From Chara braunii (Eukaryota; Streptophyta; Charophyceae; Charales; Characeae): a DNA stretch of 21,242 bases. The stretch lies in NCBI GenBank assembly GCA_003427395.1, contig BFEA01000111.1, positions 1,596,010 to 1,617,251 on the forward strand, written 5' to 3'. Positions 9,442 to 17,056 of this stretch are shown in pieces; positions within the stretch are counted from its first letter, which is position 1; every line of letters begins with the position of its first letter. Below the pieces are notes generated by a model. The model had not been told where the DNA came from. It was given only the letters and a program-made list of their open reading frames with translations, and searched no databases. The translations under genes and the position numbers were made by a program.

Positions 9442-10613
9442 ATGATAGTTGGACACACGCACACAGACGTTGATGCCACGTTTAGTGTTTTCTCCAAGAA
9501 ACTCAAGGACAATGATGCCTACACAATGGATGAGTTGTTCCTTTTGCTAGAGCGGTCTCATAAGACTCCTCCGCGGTGTATTTTTCTTGATAGGATAGCA
9601 GACTGGAGAGGTCTTATTTACCCGCATGTTTCAAAGCACATGACAGGGATTTCGAAGCCTCATTTGCTGAAACTCTACATGATAGGTGATAATCCCGCCA
9701 TGTCCTATAAAGAGTATTACACGGACGCTAAGTGGTTGCCCGAGGATGGTCCTCTTTACTGATTCAAACAAACTGACAACGGTGGTTACACTGGTCCGCA
9801 ACAACCTTTCGATCCTCTGCCGGTCCAACCGGCGTTCCTCGACGATTACAAGAACGGTTTGGAGGGTGTGAATAGGTTTTTGGAAGTCTATGAAAAAAAA
9901 AGAGAAACTTGGATGACTTTCCGAGACGAAGAGGTGACTAGAATAGATAGGGCTTTTCGGTTTTGGGAAGATCACGTCAAACACGCGGGGGACATTATCG
10001 ACAACGGGGTGCTTTCGGCACCCATCACCGAATTTTGGCCAAAGGTCACCCATGTCGTTGAAGACAGGAGTTCTTGCTCTGATTCGGATGCATCCGAATT
10101 ACAGAGAGAACCTCTATTCGTGGGTCTTCGGAGGGACAAGCCTAAGGCCAGCTTTGATCCTTTCGAAGATGTGCATGTCGACAGTTTTGTCATTATGCAA
10201 CCGTCGGACGAGGACATGCATCAAGGAGNGTCTTTTTGGGTTGGCCAGGTTCGCAGTGAAGTTGACAAGAACGAAGATTCGCCAACTTATAATCAATTCA
10301 AAGTGGAGTACTGGGTTCCAATCGGAAAAGCGAGCACACTAAGAGAATTGTATGTCGACGCCTGGGAAAAAAATGGAAAAAAGCTCCAGGGCACGAGGAA
10401 GAGTATCAACATGTCACAACCGTTGCGTTTTCTTGGATGAGACAAACGAGGACCAATGTCAGCGAGTCCTCCAAAAAGTTTACCACCGGTCTTGTGATTC
10501 CTCTGAAAGTAAGAAAAAATGCAATTCCCTCCCTAGAAAACGGTGTTGGCACTCAAACACAAAGCGTTTCCGGAGAAGGGAGCGGGCAGGAGGCTACCTC
10601 ATCGAGAGTGTGA
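9442..10613 (+). pseudogene. Transposase third motif and C-terminal region
   Basis: The segment opens with MIVGHTHTDVDATFS and a helical region (KKLKDNDAYTMDELFLLLE). It reads to TGA 9760 and resumes in the same frame to near 10376, with FWVGQVRSEV and FKVEYWVPIGKAS. That part resembles the small C-terminal beta-rich region of the family. After two A-runs the coding-like frame moves by one base (HEEEYQHVTTVAFSWMRQ) and ends at TGA 10611. The unshifted frame stops earlier, at 10438. A perfect TCGGATGCATCCGA palindrome sits inside the coding sequence at 10084-10097, where it encodes part of an acidic Ser/Asp stretch. Confidence 0.6.
10084..10097. promoter_or_regulatory. Perfect palindrome TCGGATGCATCCGA inside the transposase remnant
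   Basis: Spacer GC, so the whole 14-mer is self-complementary. It lies within the coding frame (codons for D-S-D-A-S-E) and its flanks are unrelated to those of the repeat-borne copies. Confidence 0.6.
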
Positions 10614-10855
10614 TGGTTGTCGTCTTTTCGTGAGGAGAACATATTGCCATGTTGGCCTGTGCACAACACGCTTGACTCCATGGAATACATCGCTTAATGA
10701 TTTGTGCTCTCTGGGTTACGGGCTTCAAATCAACAAGAGTTCTTCATCAATTTTCGACATTCGGCGTGGGGGCGTTTTGGTCGTCGTAGCATGACCTCGA
10801 GTTTTCGGTCCTGACCTTGATGTGACGCTTTTATTGTGACTTTTGTCTTTTGCAG
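10614..10855. other. Short non-coding stretch ending in a splice-acceptor-like site
   Basis: I see no protein motif here. The stretch ends in a pyrimidine-rich tract followed by tgcag (10851-10855), which would make a good 3' splice site for the open segment that follows. Confidence 0.35.
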
Positions 10856-11029
10856 TGTGCAGACTTTTCTCTTCTGACGTACTTCGAAAACATGGATGAG
10901 ATTTTGGGCTACATTGAAATAAAAGTACCTGAACGACTGACGATCATCACAAAGGGAGGAGCGTTTCCTTTTCAATATGAGAGAATCTTCAGGATCGTAG
11001 CGGGAGGACGGACAATGTTTGTCATCATG
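10856..11029 (+). CDS. Possible 174-bp exon, function unknown
   Basis: A pyrimidine tract and CAG end at 10855. The following 58 codons are open and protein-like (YFENMDEILGYIEIKVPERL, then GGAFPFQYERIFRIVAGG). At 11030 the sequence gtgagg offers a 5' splice site in the same phase. The frame stays open to TGA at 11096, so the donor is not required. It could be an exon of the transposon gene cluster or a chance frame in AT-rich DNA. I recognise no family. Confidence 0.25.
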
Positions 11030-11098
11030 GTGAGGTTTACTGATCTCAACATTTTGGACATGCGAATTTATGAGCGTCGGGGGGAAAATTGGATGTGA

Positions 11099-12480
11099 GG
11101 AGATTTTACAAGAGCTTATGTAAAAGCTTCAGAAGTTCTTTTCGCCTTGAGACGTGCTGTGCTCGGAGCAGGGGGCGGGACCAGATAATTGTTATCAGTT
11201 TTTACGGGGTACTTCTCATTTGTCTCGACAATGGTTGTGTGTCTGCTTATGTAGGCTGGGTGTCCCGCTCTGTTTTTAATTTTTCTTCGCTTTTCAATCT
11301 AATTCTCATGAGTTGTCAATTGTCTTCAAAATCCAGTGAGATCTTTCAAAATAATTATAAGGTCCTTGGTCACTTCAACATCTGATAATCTGTACACAGT
11401 TTGATTCGGATGTATCATACGCATTCGTTTGAGCCTTCTCTAATGCCCAATCCTCAGATGATAACGTCTCTACATAATATGCTATCCACCACTTCACTCC
11501 GTACGATGCCGTTTGTTTTGAGAAATGTTTGGTAAAATGATAATGTATATGTAACCGCCATCTAGTTGAAATTTAAGACTGATGGTTACTAGAGTTCTTA
11601 AGGGGTTCCCGAGGGTGCACTTTTGTTTGTTAACATACATCATTTAATCTCGGCAAGGACAGTGGCGGAGTGGTGGGCAGCATTGGGTAGGGATGTTACA
11701 AGTTCATGGTTGCGAGGTCTTACCCGGCAAGCGGCAAATGATAACATCTCTGCATAATGCTGCCCACCACTTCACTCCGTCCGATGCCCTTTTGTCTTAA
11801 GAAATGTCTGCTAAGCTATAATTGTTCTTGGAATGATAACATATTGGTTAATTTTCCCTCGGAGGGTGATCCGGGCTATGATCATAAGTTTATCATTTTG
11901 ATTGAGTGAACTTCAATGATATTTAATGAATGACGCACGGTTTATAACATAACGGATTTTCTCCATCCGAATAATGAAATATTTGATTCGGATATATCCC
12001 AGTTTTACTATAAAACTAGCCAACTTGTGTATTATGGATTATATCGAAACATGTGACTCGGATGTATCCTACTCATCTTGCTTGTATTCAATTAAACTTC
12101 AAAAATGAGTTATTCTTTTCACTCCCATGCACCCTTTAAAGCCTCAACGAAGACCTTTTTTGGGTCACTCATATACGTCCCTCACAAGGGGAAACCTTCG
12201 ATATGCTACGTTCGTAGTGGCTGTCTGAATGTGTGCTAGTTTACTTGAGGATTTATCCGTTGAACAGGGACTCTGATCGTTGTGTATTAATGTATAATCA
12301 GCATCTTCTTTCGTCAGCCGTGTATACCTTTCGAGTTTCTCGAACGACAAAAGTACTATTTAGAAACTAATGTACTATTTTAATGAATAACATGTTTTCT
12401 CCTAGGAGATATTTTGAAAATGATTCTACTATTTTATCTTTATTTATTGGATAATTCTGTACTTTACTACAGTAACTTTT
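11099..12480. other. AT-rich gene-poor stretch with decayed palindromes and a duplicated block
   Basis: No coding region is supported. Degenerate forms of the palindrome occur at 11406 (TCGGATGTATCATA), 11988 (TCGGATATATCCCA) and 12058 (TCGGATGTATCCTA). A wide-spaced form, CGGAT-N7-ATCCG, lies at 11953-11969. A block containing ccaccacttcactccgt occurs at about 11440-11530 and again at about 11735-11815. The LINE 3' untranslated sequence probably occupies the last 50-100 bp. Confidence 0.45.
11669..11771. repeat. 16-bp inverted repeat overlapping the duplicated block
   Basis: AGTGGTGGGCAGCATT at 11669-11684 is the exact reverse complement of 11756-11771. The right arm is part of the block duplicated at about 11490. 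The spacer is 71 bp. Confidence 0.6.
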
Positions 12481-12771
12481 CTATAGCCTATATGTCCTTT
12501 TCCAGCGTCCTCTGGATTCGGTTTCTAATATGCTTAGTATCTCTACCCATGTCTCTTGACTACTCACTACTATGTGGTCAATCGTCTCTTGGCATCTGTG
12601 CATCCAGATTGCCCATAGGGTGGCTAGCCTTAGCGTCTTGAAGAAAACGAACTCGTATCTGTGCCATGAATTCGGCGATCGCATCCCCGACAAAAGCGGG
12701 AATTGTTCCATTGGGAGGATCTTCTTTGTGGTTGAGAGCCACAGTGCTGTTGAGTGTGTTTCCAGAGTTGT

Positions 12772-12772
<1 letters not shown>
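12481..12772 (-). pseudogene. LINE ORF2 fragment, C-terminal end
   Basis: On the minus strand the frame WHRYEFVFFKTLRLATLWAI ends at TAG 12481-12483 about 45 codons later. A Trp-rich LWAIWMHR motif close to the C-terminus is typical of plant LINE ORF2 proteins after the zinc-finger-like region. The piece stops at the left target-site duplication of the 2.5-kb retroposon (12761-12772). It continues on the far side at 15279. The 3' untranslated part reaches about 12430, where taaataaagataaaat-like sequence may mark the original tail. Confidence 0.6.
12761..12772. repeat. Left target-site duplication of the 2.5-kb retroposon
   Basis: TCCAGAGTTGTG directly abuts the T-run. An identical copy lies at 15268-15279. 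Confidence 0.8.
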
Positions 12773-12804
<32 letters not shown>

Positions 12805-12829
12805 TTGAAAAAACAGCCCGATCGGATGC

Positions 12830-13225
12830 TAGATGTGCTAATAAGAGCAGACACACCTAGCGCCGTCGGGGAGGCTCCATCTATTGGTGGGGAGCAACAC
12901 CTGCTGGAAACCGGGTCCAGCGTCCCTTTGATATATCGTTCACCACACAAATTATTCGTAACAGTCATGAAGTCATATCTACGTGCCACCTGTCACTCCT
13001 GTCAATCCTATCAATCCAAAAAAGGATATGCACGAACCGGTGGGTAAACAGGCGGCAGCCCATATCCAGATGAGCAGCATTGATTGCCCTCCACCGAGGG
13101 GATTAACTGCTCACCCCTATGAAAACTAAATATCCACCCCTAGACCCGGATCGTCAGCTATTACTATTTGCAACACCACGGGGAGGGGTATTTGGAGTGG
13201 GAATTCACAAATTCAAGTATAAGGC
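12830..13225 (-). repeat. Structured 3'-end unit of the retroposon, copy 1
   Basis: Described on the plus strand, the unit holds three potential hairpins: GCTCC/GGAGC (12874-12878 with 12891-12895), GCTGGA/TCCAGC (12903-12908 with 12916-12921), and TGAGCAG/CTGCTCA around 13071-13115. A diverged second copy follows at about 13425-13690. Related units occur at 20240-20480, at about 20597 and 20697, and in reduced form at 19046-19100. Confidence 0.7.
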
Positions 13226-13259
13226 CACCTACTCAACCAAGGAGGCACCAGTGCGTCAC

Positions 13260-13431
13260 GTGGCCACGCGTTCATGGACAAGCCTAACCCCTATCCCTAC
13301 TGTCCTTTCTGCACCTTTGAGCGCGGCCACGTGGCGAAACGACCCGTGGCCACGCATTCATGGGCAATCCTAACCCCTATCCCTACTGTCCTTTCTGCAC
13401 CTTTGAGTGCGGCCACGTGGCGAAACGAGCA
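13260..13431. repeat. 86-bp tandem duplication inside the retroposon
   Basis: gtggccacgc.ttcatgg begins at 13260 and 13346. The two units are nearly identical, so this duplication is young relative to the other repeats nearby. Confidence 0.85.
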
Positions 13432-13690
13432 ACACCTGCCGGAAATCGGGTCAAGCGTCCCTTGACAGTTACAGAATCATATCAGCGCACCACGTGTCGA
13501 CCCTACAACCATCGTGCACACCAAACCAGCCAGCCAACACTTCGGCGCTATATCCTAATGAGCAGCTTGGATCGCCTGACGGGATAAGCTGCTCCACATT
13601 ATGAAAACAAAACTCCACCTCCGAAACCCTTACGATCCTCTAATACCTGGGAGGGGCTTTCAGAGCGGGAGATCTCGCCGTCATAACAAA
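13425..13690 (-). repeat. Structured 3'-end unit of the retroposon, copy 2 (diverged)
   Basis: It aligns with copy 1 from aacacctgc.ggaaa through the GAGCAGCTT/AAGCTGCTC hairpin (about 13560-13593) to a gggaggggctttcagag-like end. The first hairpin (GCTCC/GGAGC) is missing and the second is broken (TCAAGC instead of TCCAGC). Confidence 0.65.
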
Positions 13691-14196
13691 TCATAACTCC
13701 GCACAAATGCGCCCAATCATCTTTAAAACAGTTAACAAAGTTGGCGAACTAGCTCATCTCAAGTTGCCTTCAGCCACTTCCCCCCCCGATTCTCAAAATT
13801 CATAAGCACATTTACACCGGAGGTGTGAAAGACACTACTTATCCTACCCCTTCCCGCCCCCAACCCTTCTTCCAAAATCCCACACCCTCTTCCTGAACAA
13901 CACCCCTCGCAATCGCCCCTCCATCACGTCCTTGATCCCAACCGCACCCCACAGCACACAAAAACAAAATAGCAACGGAAGACCGGGAAGAGAACCGCAA
14001 TCAGATCGCACGTACATCCCCACCAGTATCTTCCCCTTGTTTGATATCGTGGCAGATGTCTTCGTTGCAAGCTATGTAATTGACCTTATTGTTGTTGTTG
14101 TTTCCATCGCAGCGAATATCTTCCCCCTGCTTGAAATCATCGCCGATCTCATTGCTGCATGCTATGTAGTTGACGTTGTTGTTATTATTGTTTCCA
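13691..14196. other. Retroposon 3' region with a 90-bp tandem duplication
   Basis: tatcttcccc begins at 14027 and 14117. Each unit contains gctatgtarttgac and a (gtt/att)n tract. No conserved protein frame is evident. Confidence 0.6.
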
Positions 14197-15006
14197 TCAC
14201 AGGGATTCACAGCGAGCATCGTCATTCGTAACCACATCCCCAGCAGCGAGGTCAACAGTATCGTCATCTTCAACCTTATGAAACTGCTCAACGATCGCGG
14301 CGCACAGGCCCCGCCCCTCCTCTGGGCCCCTGCCGCCGTGACCTGTGAGCACATCTAAATGCGATCGATCCGCACAATCCACCCAAAAGGGCAGCCCCTC
14401 TTCCTGCCCCCTTGCCACGTCATCCTGCTCAGACAGCCCCCATGGCTGAACAGGACTCACAGCACCCTGTGACCTCGCCACCGTAGATGGTGGTACCGCC
14501 GCCAACACAGCTGATGATGATGTAACAGGACTCACAGCACTCTGTGACCTCGCCACCGTAGATGGTGGTACCGCCGCCAACACAGCTGTTGATGATGTAG
14601 CTGAACCCGATGTGGATTCCAATATTGCCGTAGTTGGCGAAATTAATGTTGTTGTTGATGTTGCCAAAGATGTTAGAGGTGTAGATGCTATCTGTGTCTC
14701 AGAGCTTGGCAGACCACACACAGATCTCTTTGCCAAAAGGTCAGATAACTTATCCTTAATCCTCTGCACCATGTCAATGCAGTCATAGAAAACGGCGAAC
14801 GCCTTCGCTCTATCGCTCGCGTCACGCTGTCGAGAGAAAATCAGTTCATAGAGCTCATCATAGGTCTCTTCTCCCTCCTGCAGCACTTCGTATGGCAGAT
14901 CCCCGTTCGACTGGCACAGCGTCGCATGCATCTCCTCCAACTGTAATTTGTGCGTTATCGCAGTGGACAACACAGACACTTCCTCCATCTCTGTGCCCCC
15001 CTCCAT
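14197..15006 (-). CDS. ORF of the 2.5-kb retroposon, 269 residues, function unknown
   Basis: I start it at the first ATG (MEGGTEMEEVSVLSTA); the frame is also open upstream without an ATG. The N-terminal 110 residues are acidic and predicted helical (KLQLEEMHATL, EETYDELYELIFSRQRDA, DMVQRIKDKLSDLLAKR). Residues about 115-190 are a Ser/Thr/Ala/Val-rich linker with a 25-residue direct repeat (unit includes AVLAAVPPSTVARSQ, from a 75-bp duplication at 14461 and 14536). The C-terminus is acidic. I recognise no catalytic motif, no CCHC zinc knuckle and no RNA-binding domain. Its position at the 5' end of a poly(A)-tailed element makes an ORF1-like accessory protein possible; that is inference. Confidence 0.45.
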   Translation of the reverse strand: MEGGTEMEEVSVLSTAITHKLQLEEMHATLCQSNGDLPYEVLQEGEETYDELYELIFSRQRDASDRAKAFAVFYDCIDMVQRIKDKLSDLLAKRSVCGLPSSETQIASTPLTSLATSTTTLISPTTAILESTSGSATSSTAVLAAVPPSTVARSQSAVSPVTSSSAVLAAVPPSTVARSQGAVSPVQPWGLSEQDDVARGQEEGLPFWVDCADRSHLDVLTGHGGRGPEEGRGLCAAIVEQFHKVEDDDTVDLAAGDVVTNDDARCESL

Positions 15007-15267
15007 CGTTGTTGAAGCCGCCGCCACTAAACGTCTTTGTATCCAAACTTCCCACGGCTGGCGCAACCCCTGCCCACGCGTCGCGGGACCCGTGCGTCAC
15101 CAACAGCAGGCGCCACGTGGCAAAACACCACGCACGTCTGCTGGGCACGCGGACAGGCCTAGCGCCCGAGGGAACCCCCCGGGACACTAGTCGAGTCGGT
15201 GGCCCGGGCCCTGCCGGACCAGCAGCTACAGGGCGCTAGCACTAGCGACCGCTTGCTTTGAGAGAAG

Positions 15268-15279
15268 TCCAGAGTTGTG
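15268..15279. repeat. Right target-site duplication of the 2.5-kb retroposon
   Basis: TCCAGAGTTGTG, identical to 12761-12772, marks the element's 5' boundary. Confidence 0.8.
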
Positions 15280-15530
15280 CGTTTTTACATTCAATTTGTT
15301 GGAACGAATGTTCTCTGTCTTTTATCAAACCACTTGGGTAGATGGAACATAGCTCCTGTAGTGGAGATCACGTCTGTATATTCCTTCTCTTGTATAGCCA
15401 TAACATAGCTCCTGTAGTGGAGGTCACGTCTGTATATTCCTTCTCTTGTATAGACATGAGCTGACTAGTAAGGCACAATGTGCGAGGAGCCACTGAAAGC
15501 TCTTTAATTTGACTGATGTTATGTTGAGAA
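15280..15530 (-). pseudogene. LINE ORF2 fragment, zinc-finger-like region
   Basis: On the minus strand, reading across the empty site of the hAT-like element gives WNGILNITSVKLKSFQWLLA, then HCALL and LYKRRNIQT before a stop. The K-x-x-F-x-W-L-x-x-H pattern resembles the zf-RVT region that follows the reverse transcriptase in plant LINEs. A 56-bp tandem duplication (acatagctcctgtagtgg at 15347 and 15403) disturbs the frame after that. Confidence 0.5.
15523..15530. repeat. Left 8-bp target-site duplication of the hAT-like element
   Basis: GTTGAGAA. The identical right copy is at 17049-17056. Confidence 0.8.
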
Positions 15531-17048
15531 CTGCGTAGCACCCCGTTCGCGTTCTCCGGCGAACGCGAACACGTTCGCCCGAACGTAAACAGGCTCCGAA
15601 AAACAGCGAACGCGAACGTAGTTTTATTTAATTATTTTTTATTATTTTTTTTATATATAGGGGTGGGGGGCGCATAGGTGGTATCCCTGAACCCCCTTGG
15701 TATCTACAGATCCATCATCTCTGCAATGGTGCTGCCCCCCACCAGATCCACCCCATTCTCCCCCCGCACGCCAAGTATATATGCTGTTGATTCACATTAA
15801 GGTCCGTGTTTCAGCAGTTATGGGACCACTGAGAACACGAGTTTTTGGGCAGTAGAAGGGCAACTCACCACGTGCTTTTCAGGGATTCCCTCCACTACTC
15901 ACCAAATGTGCAAAACTAGAATGAATCTTTTGCTAGAACATGGAACCATGCGTCGCCATATGTTTTGTCTTTTGTGCAAGTAGTGACCAGTGGAGCGAGG
16001 CTCTTAGGGCCACTGCTCGTAGGAAAACCAAACATAAGAAAAAAATGAAAAAAGAAAAAAACGAAACAAAAGAAAGAGAGAAATGAATCTTCTGCTGGAA
16101 CATGGAACCATACGCCGCCATATGTTTTGTCTTTTATGCAAGTACTGACGAGTGGAGCAAGGCTCTTAGGGCCACTGTTGGTAGGAAAACGAAACAAAAG
16201 AAAAAAAAAGAAAAAAGAAAAAAACGAAACAAAAGAAAGAGAGGAATGAATCTTCTGCTGGAACACGGAACCATACGCCGCCATATGTTTTGTCTTTTGT
16301 GCAAGTAGTGACGAGTGGAGCAAGGCTCTTAGGGCCACTGCTTGTAGAAAAACGAAACAAAAGAAACNAAAAAAAAAACGAAACACAAGAAAGAGAGGAA
16401 TGAATCTTCTGCTGGAACATGGAACCATACGCCGCCATATGTTTTGTCTTTTGTGCAAGTAGTGACGAGTGGAGCAAGGCTCTTAGGGCCACTGCTCGTA
16501 GGAAAACGAAACAAAAGAAACAGAGAGCTACGGCAGTAATGTAGCCCATAACTGCTAGAAAGCAGACCTGACTTCGAAACCAGAACATATATTGCTGGCC
16601 TGCTCGTAACTGACACGAATTCTGCCCAATGTCTCTCGAGATGTTGGGACCCTTGCAGATACACTGCAGGGGTCCTTCGGGAAAAAAATGATTTAACAAG
16701 GAATACGTGCACTGGGCCTATTTTTTTTTTTCTGTGCCCTTCGATTTTTTAGATGGGAGGGGCACCATTGGCTACCTCAGCCAGCCCTCCCCGAATTTTT
16801 TTTTTAATCCTATATATTGGGGTGCGCCGCATCACGTGCGCGCCGCAGGTATGATACACACACACACACACCGCCGCTCCCCAGGCCCCTCCAAAGCCCC
16901 GCCGGCAACCGGTGCCGGCCCAGGGGAACCCCGTTCGCGGGCCTCGAAAATACATTCTCGCGAACGTGTTCTCGACCCGTTCGCGCGAACGGGAGAACGT
17001 GTTCGCCCGAACAGAAAGGGTCGCGAACACGTTCGCCGTGCTACGCAG
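15531..17048. mobile_element. Non-autonomous hAT-like TIR element, 1,518 bp
   Basis: The left terminus CTGCGTAGCAC (15531-15541) and the right terminus GTGCTACGCAG (17038-17048) are exact inverted repeats, flanked by 8-bp duplications. An 8-bp duplication is characteristic of the hAT superfamily. Both subterminal regions are crowded with GTTCGCG/CGCGAAC-type words (15545-15620 and 16930-17035), like transposase-binding subterminal repeats. Inside are a four-copy minisatellite and low-complexity DNA but no transposase. Removing it rejoins LINE reading frame. A (CA)n tract lies at about 16855-16871. Confidence 0.8.
15915..16525. repeat. About 162-bp minisatellite, 3.8 copies, inside the hAT-like element
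   Basis: atgaatc(t)ttctgctgg begins at 15921, 16083, 16246 and 16400, so periods are 162, 163 and 154 bp. Each unit has a purine-rich, A-rich tract (aaaagaaa.. acgaaacaaaag) of variable length. Phe-rich frames on the minus strand come from this tract and are not genes. One undetermined base lies at 16368. Confidence 0.85.
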
Positions 17049-17056
17049 GTTGAGAA
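17049..17056. repeat. Right 8-bp target-site duplication of the hAT-like element
   Basis: GTTGAGAA, matching 15523-15530. Confidence 0.8.

Larger units (their letters stand above)
7581..10613 (+). pseudogene. Broken DUF7869-type, DDE-like transposase gene
   Basis: Four open segments join into one protein of about 1,000 residues. In order: a Ser-rich N-terminus with a Cys-rich motif (7581-8435), the core (8439-9440), a short segment (9442-9759) and a long C-terminal part (9763-10613). The core has FTKCAKCIFYKQC, then IIIDDIDQKK, QADNCFKENKNR and VGHTHTDVDATFS. These match, from memory, the conserved blocks of DUF7869 proteins in eukaryotic transposons and would supply acidic residues of an RNase-H-like fold. 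The lesions are TGA at 8436 and 9760 (frame unchanged on either side), a +1 shift near 9437-9440 and another shift in A-runs at 10367-10382. I chose ATG 7581 because the frame upstream of it is duplicated repeat DNA. Introns could explain some breaks, but I see no matching splice pairs. One undetermined base lies at 10229. Confidence 0.7.
12773..15267 (-). mobile_element. Poly(A)-tailed retroposon, 2,495 bp, inserted in the LINE
   Basis: The element reads on the minus strand. It starts at 15267 (cttctctcaaagcaagcgg) and ends in a 31-base poly(A), seen as T at 12773-12803. A 12-bp duplication flanks it exactly, as expected for target-primed reverse transcription. It has one sizeable ORF near the 5' end (14197-15006) and about 1.4 kb of 3' sequence rich in tandem duplications. 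I see no reverse transcriptase or endonuclease motif, so it would have to be mobilised in trans. It may be an ORF1-only LINE derivative, an internally deleted LINE or a retrocopied transcript. Confidence 0.75.

Noticed and set aside
14001-14354. Asn-rich minus-strand frame of about 117 codons as a protein
   Set aside because: It is created by trinucleotide tracts in a 90-bp tandem duplication and overlaps the end of the better-supported retroposon ORF.
15916-16699. Phe-rich minus-strand frames as membrane proteins
   Set aside because: They come from A-rich tracts of the 162-bp minisatellite inside a hAT-like element.
16855-16871. (CA)n microsatellite as a notable feature
   Set aside because: Too short and common; noted only within the hAT-like element.
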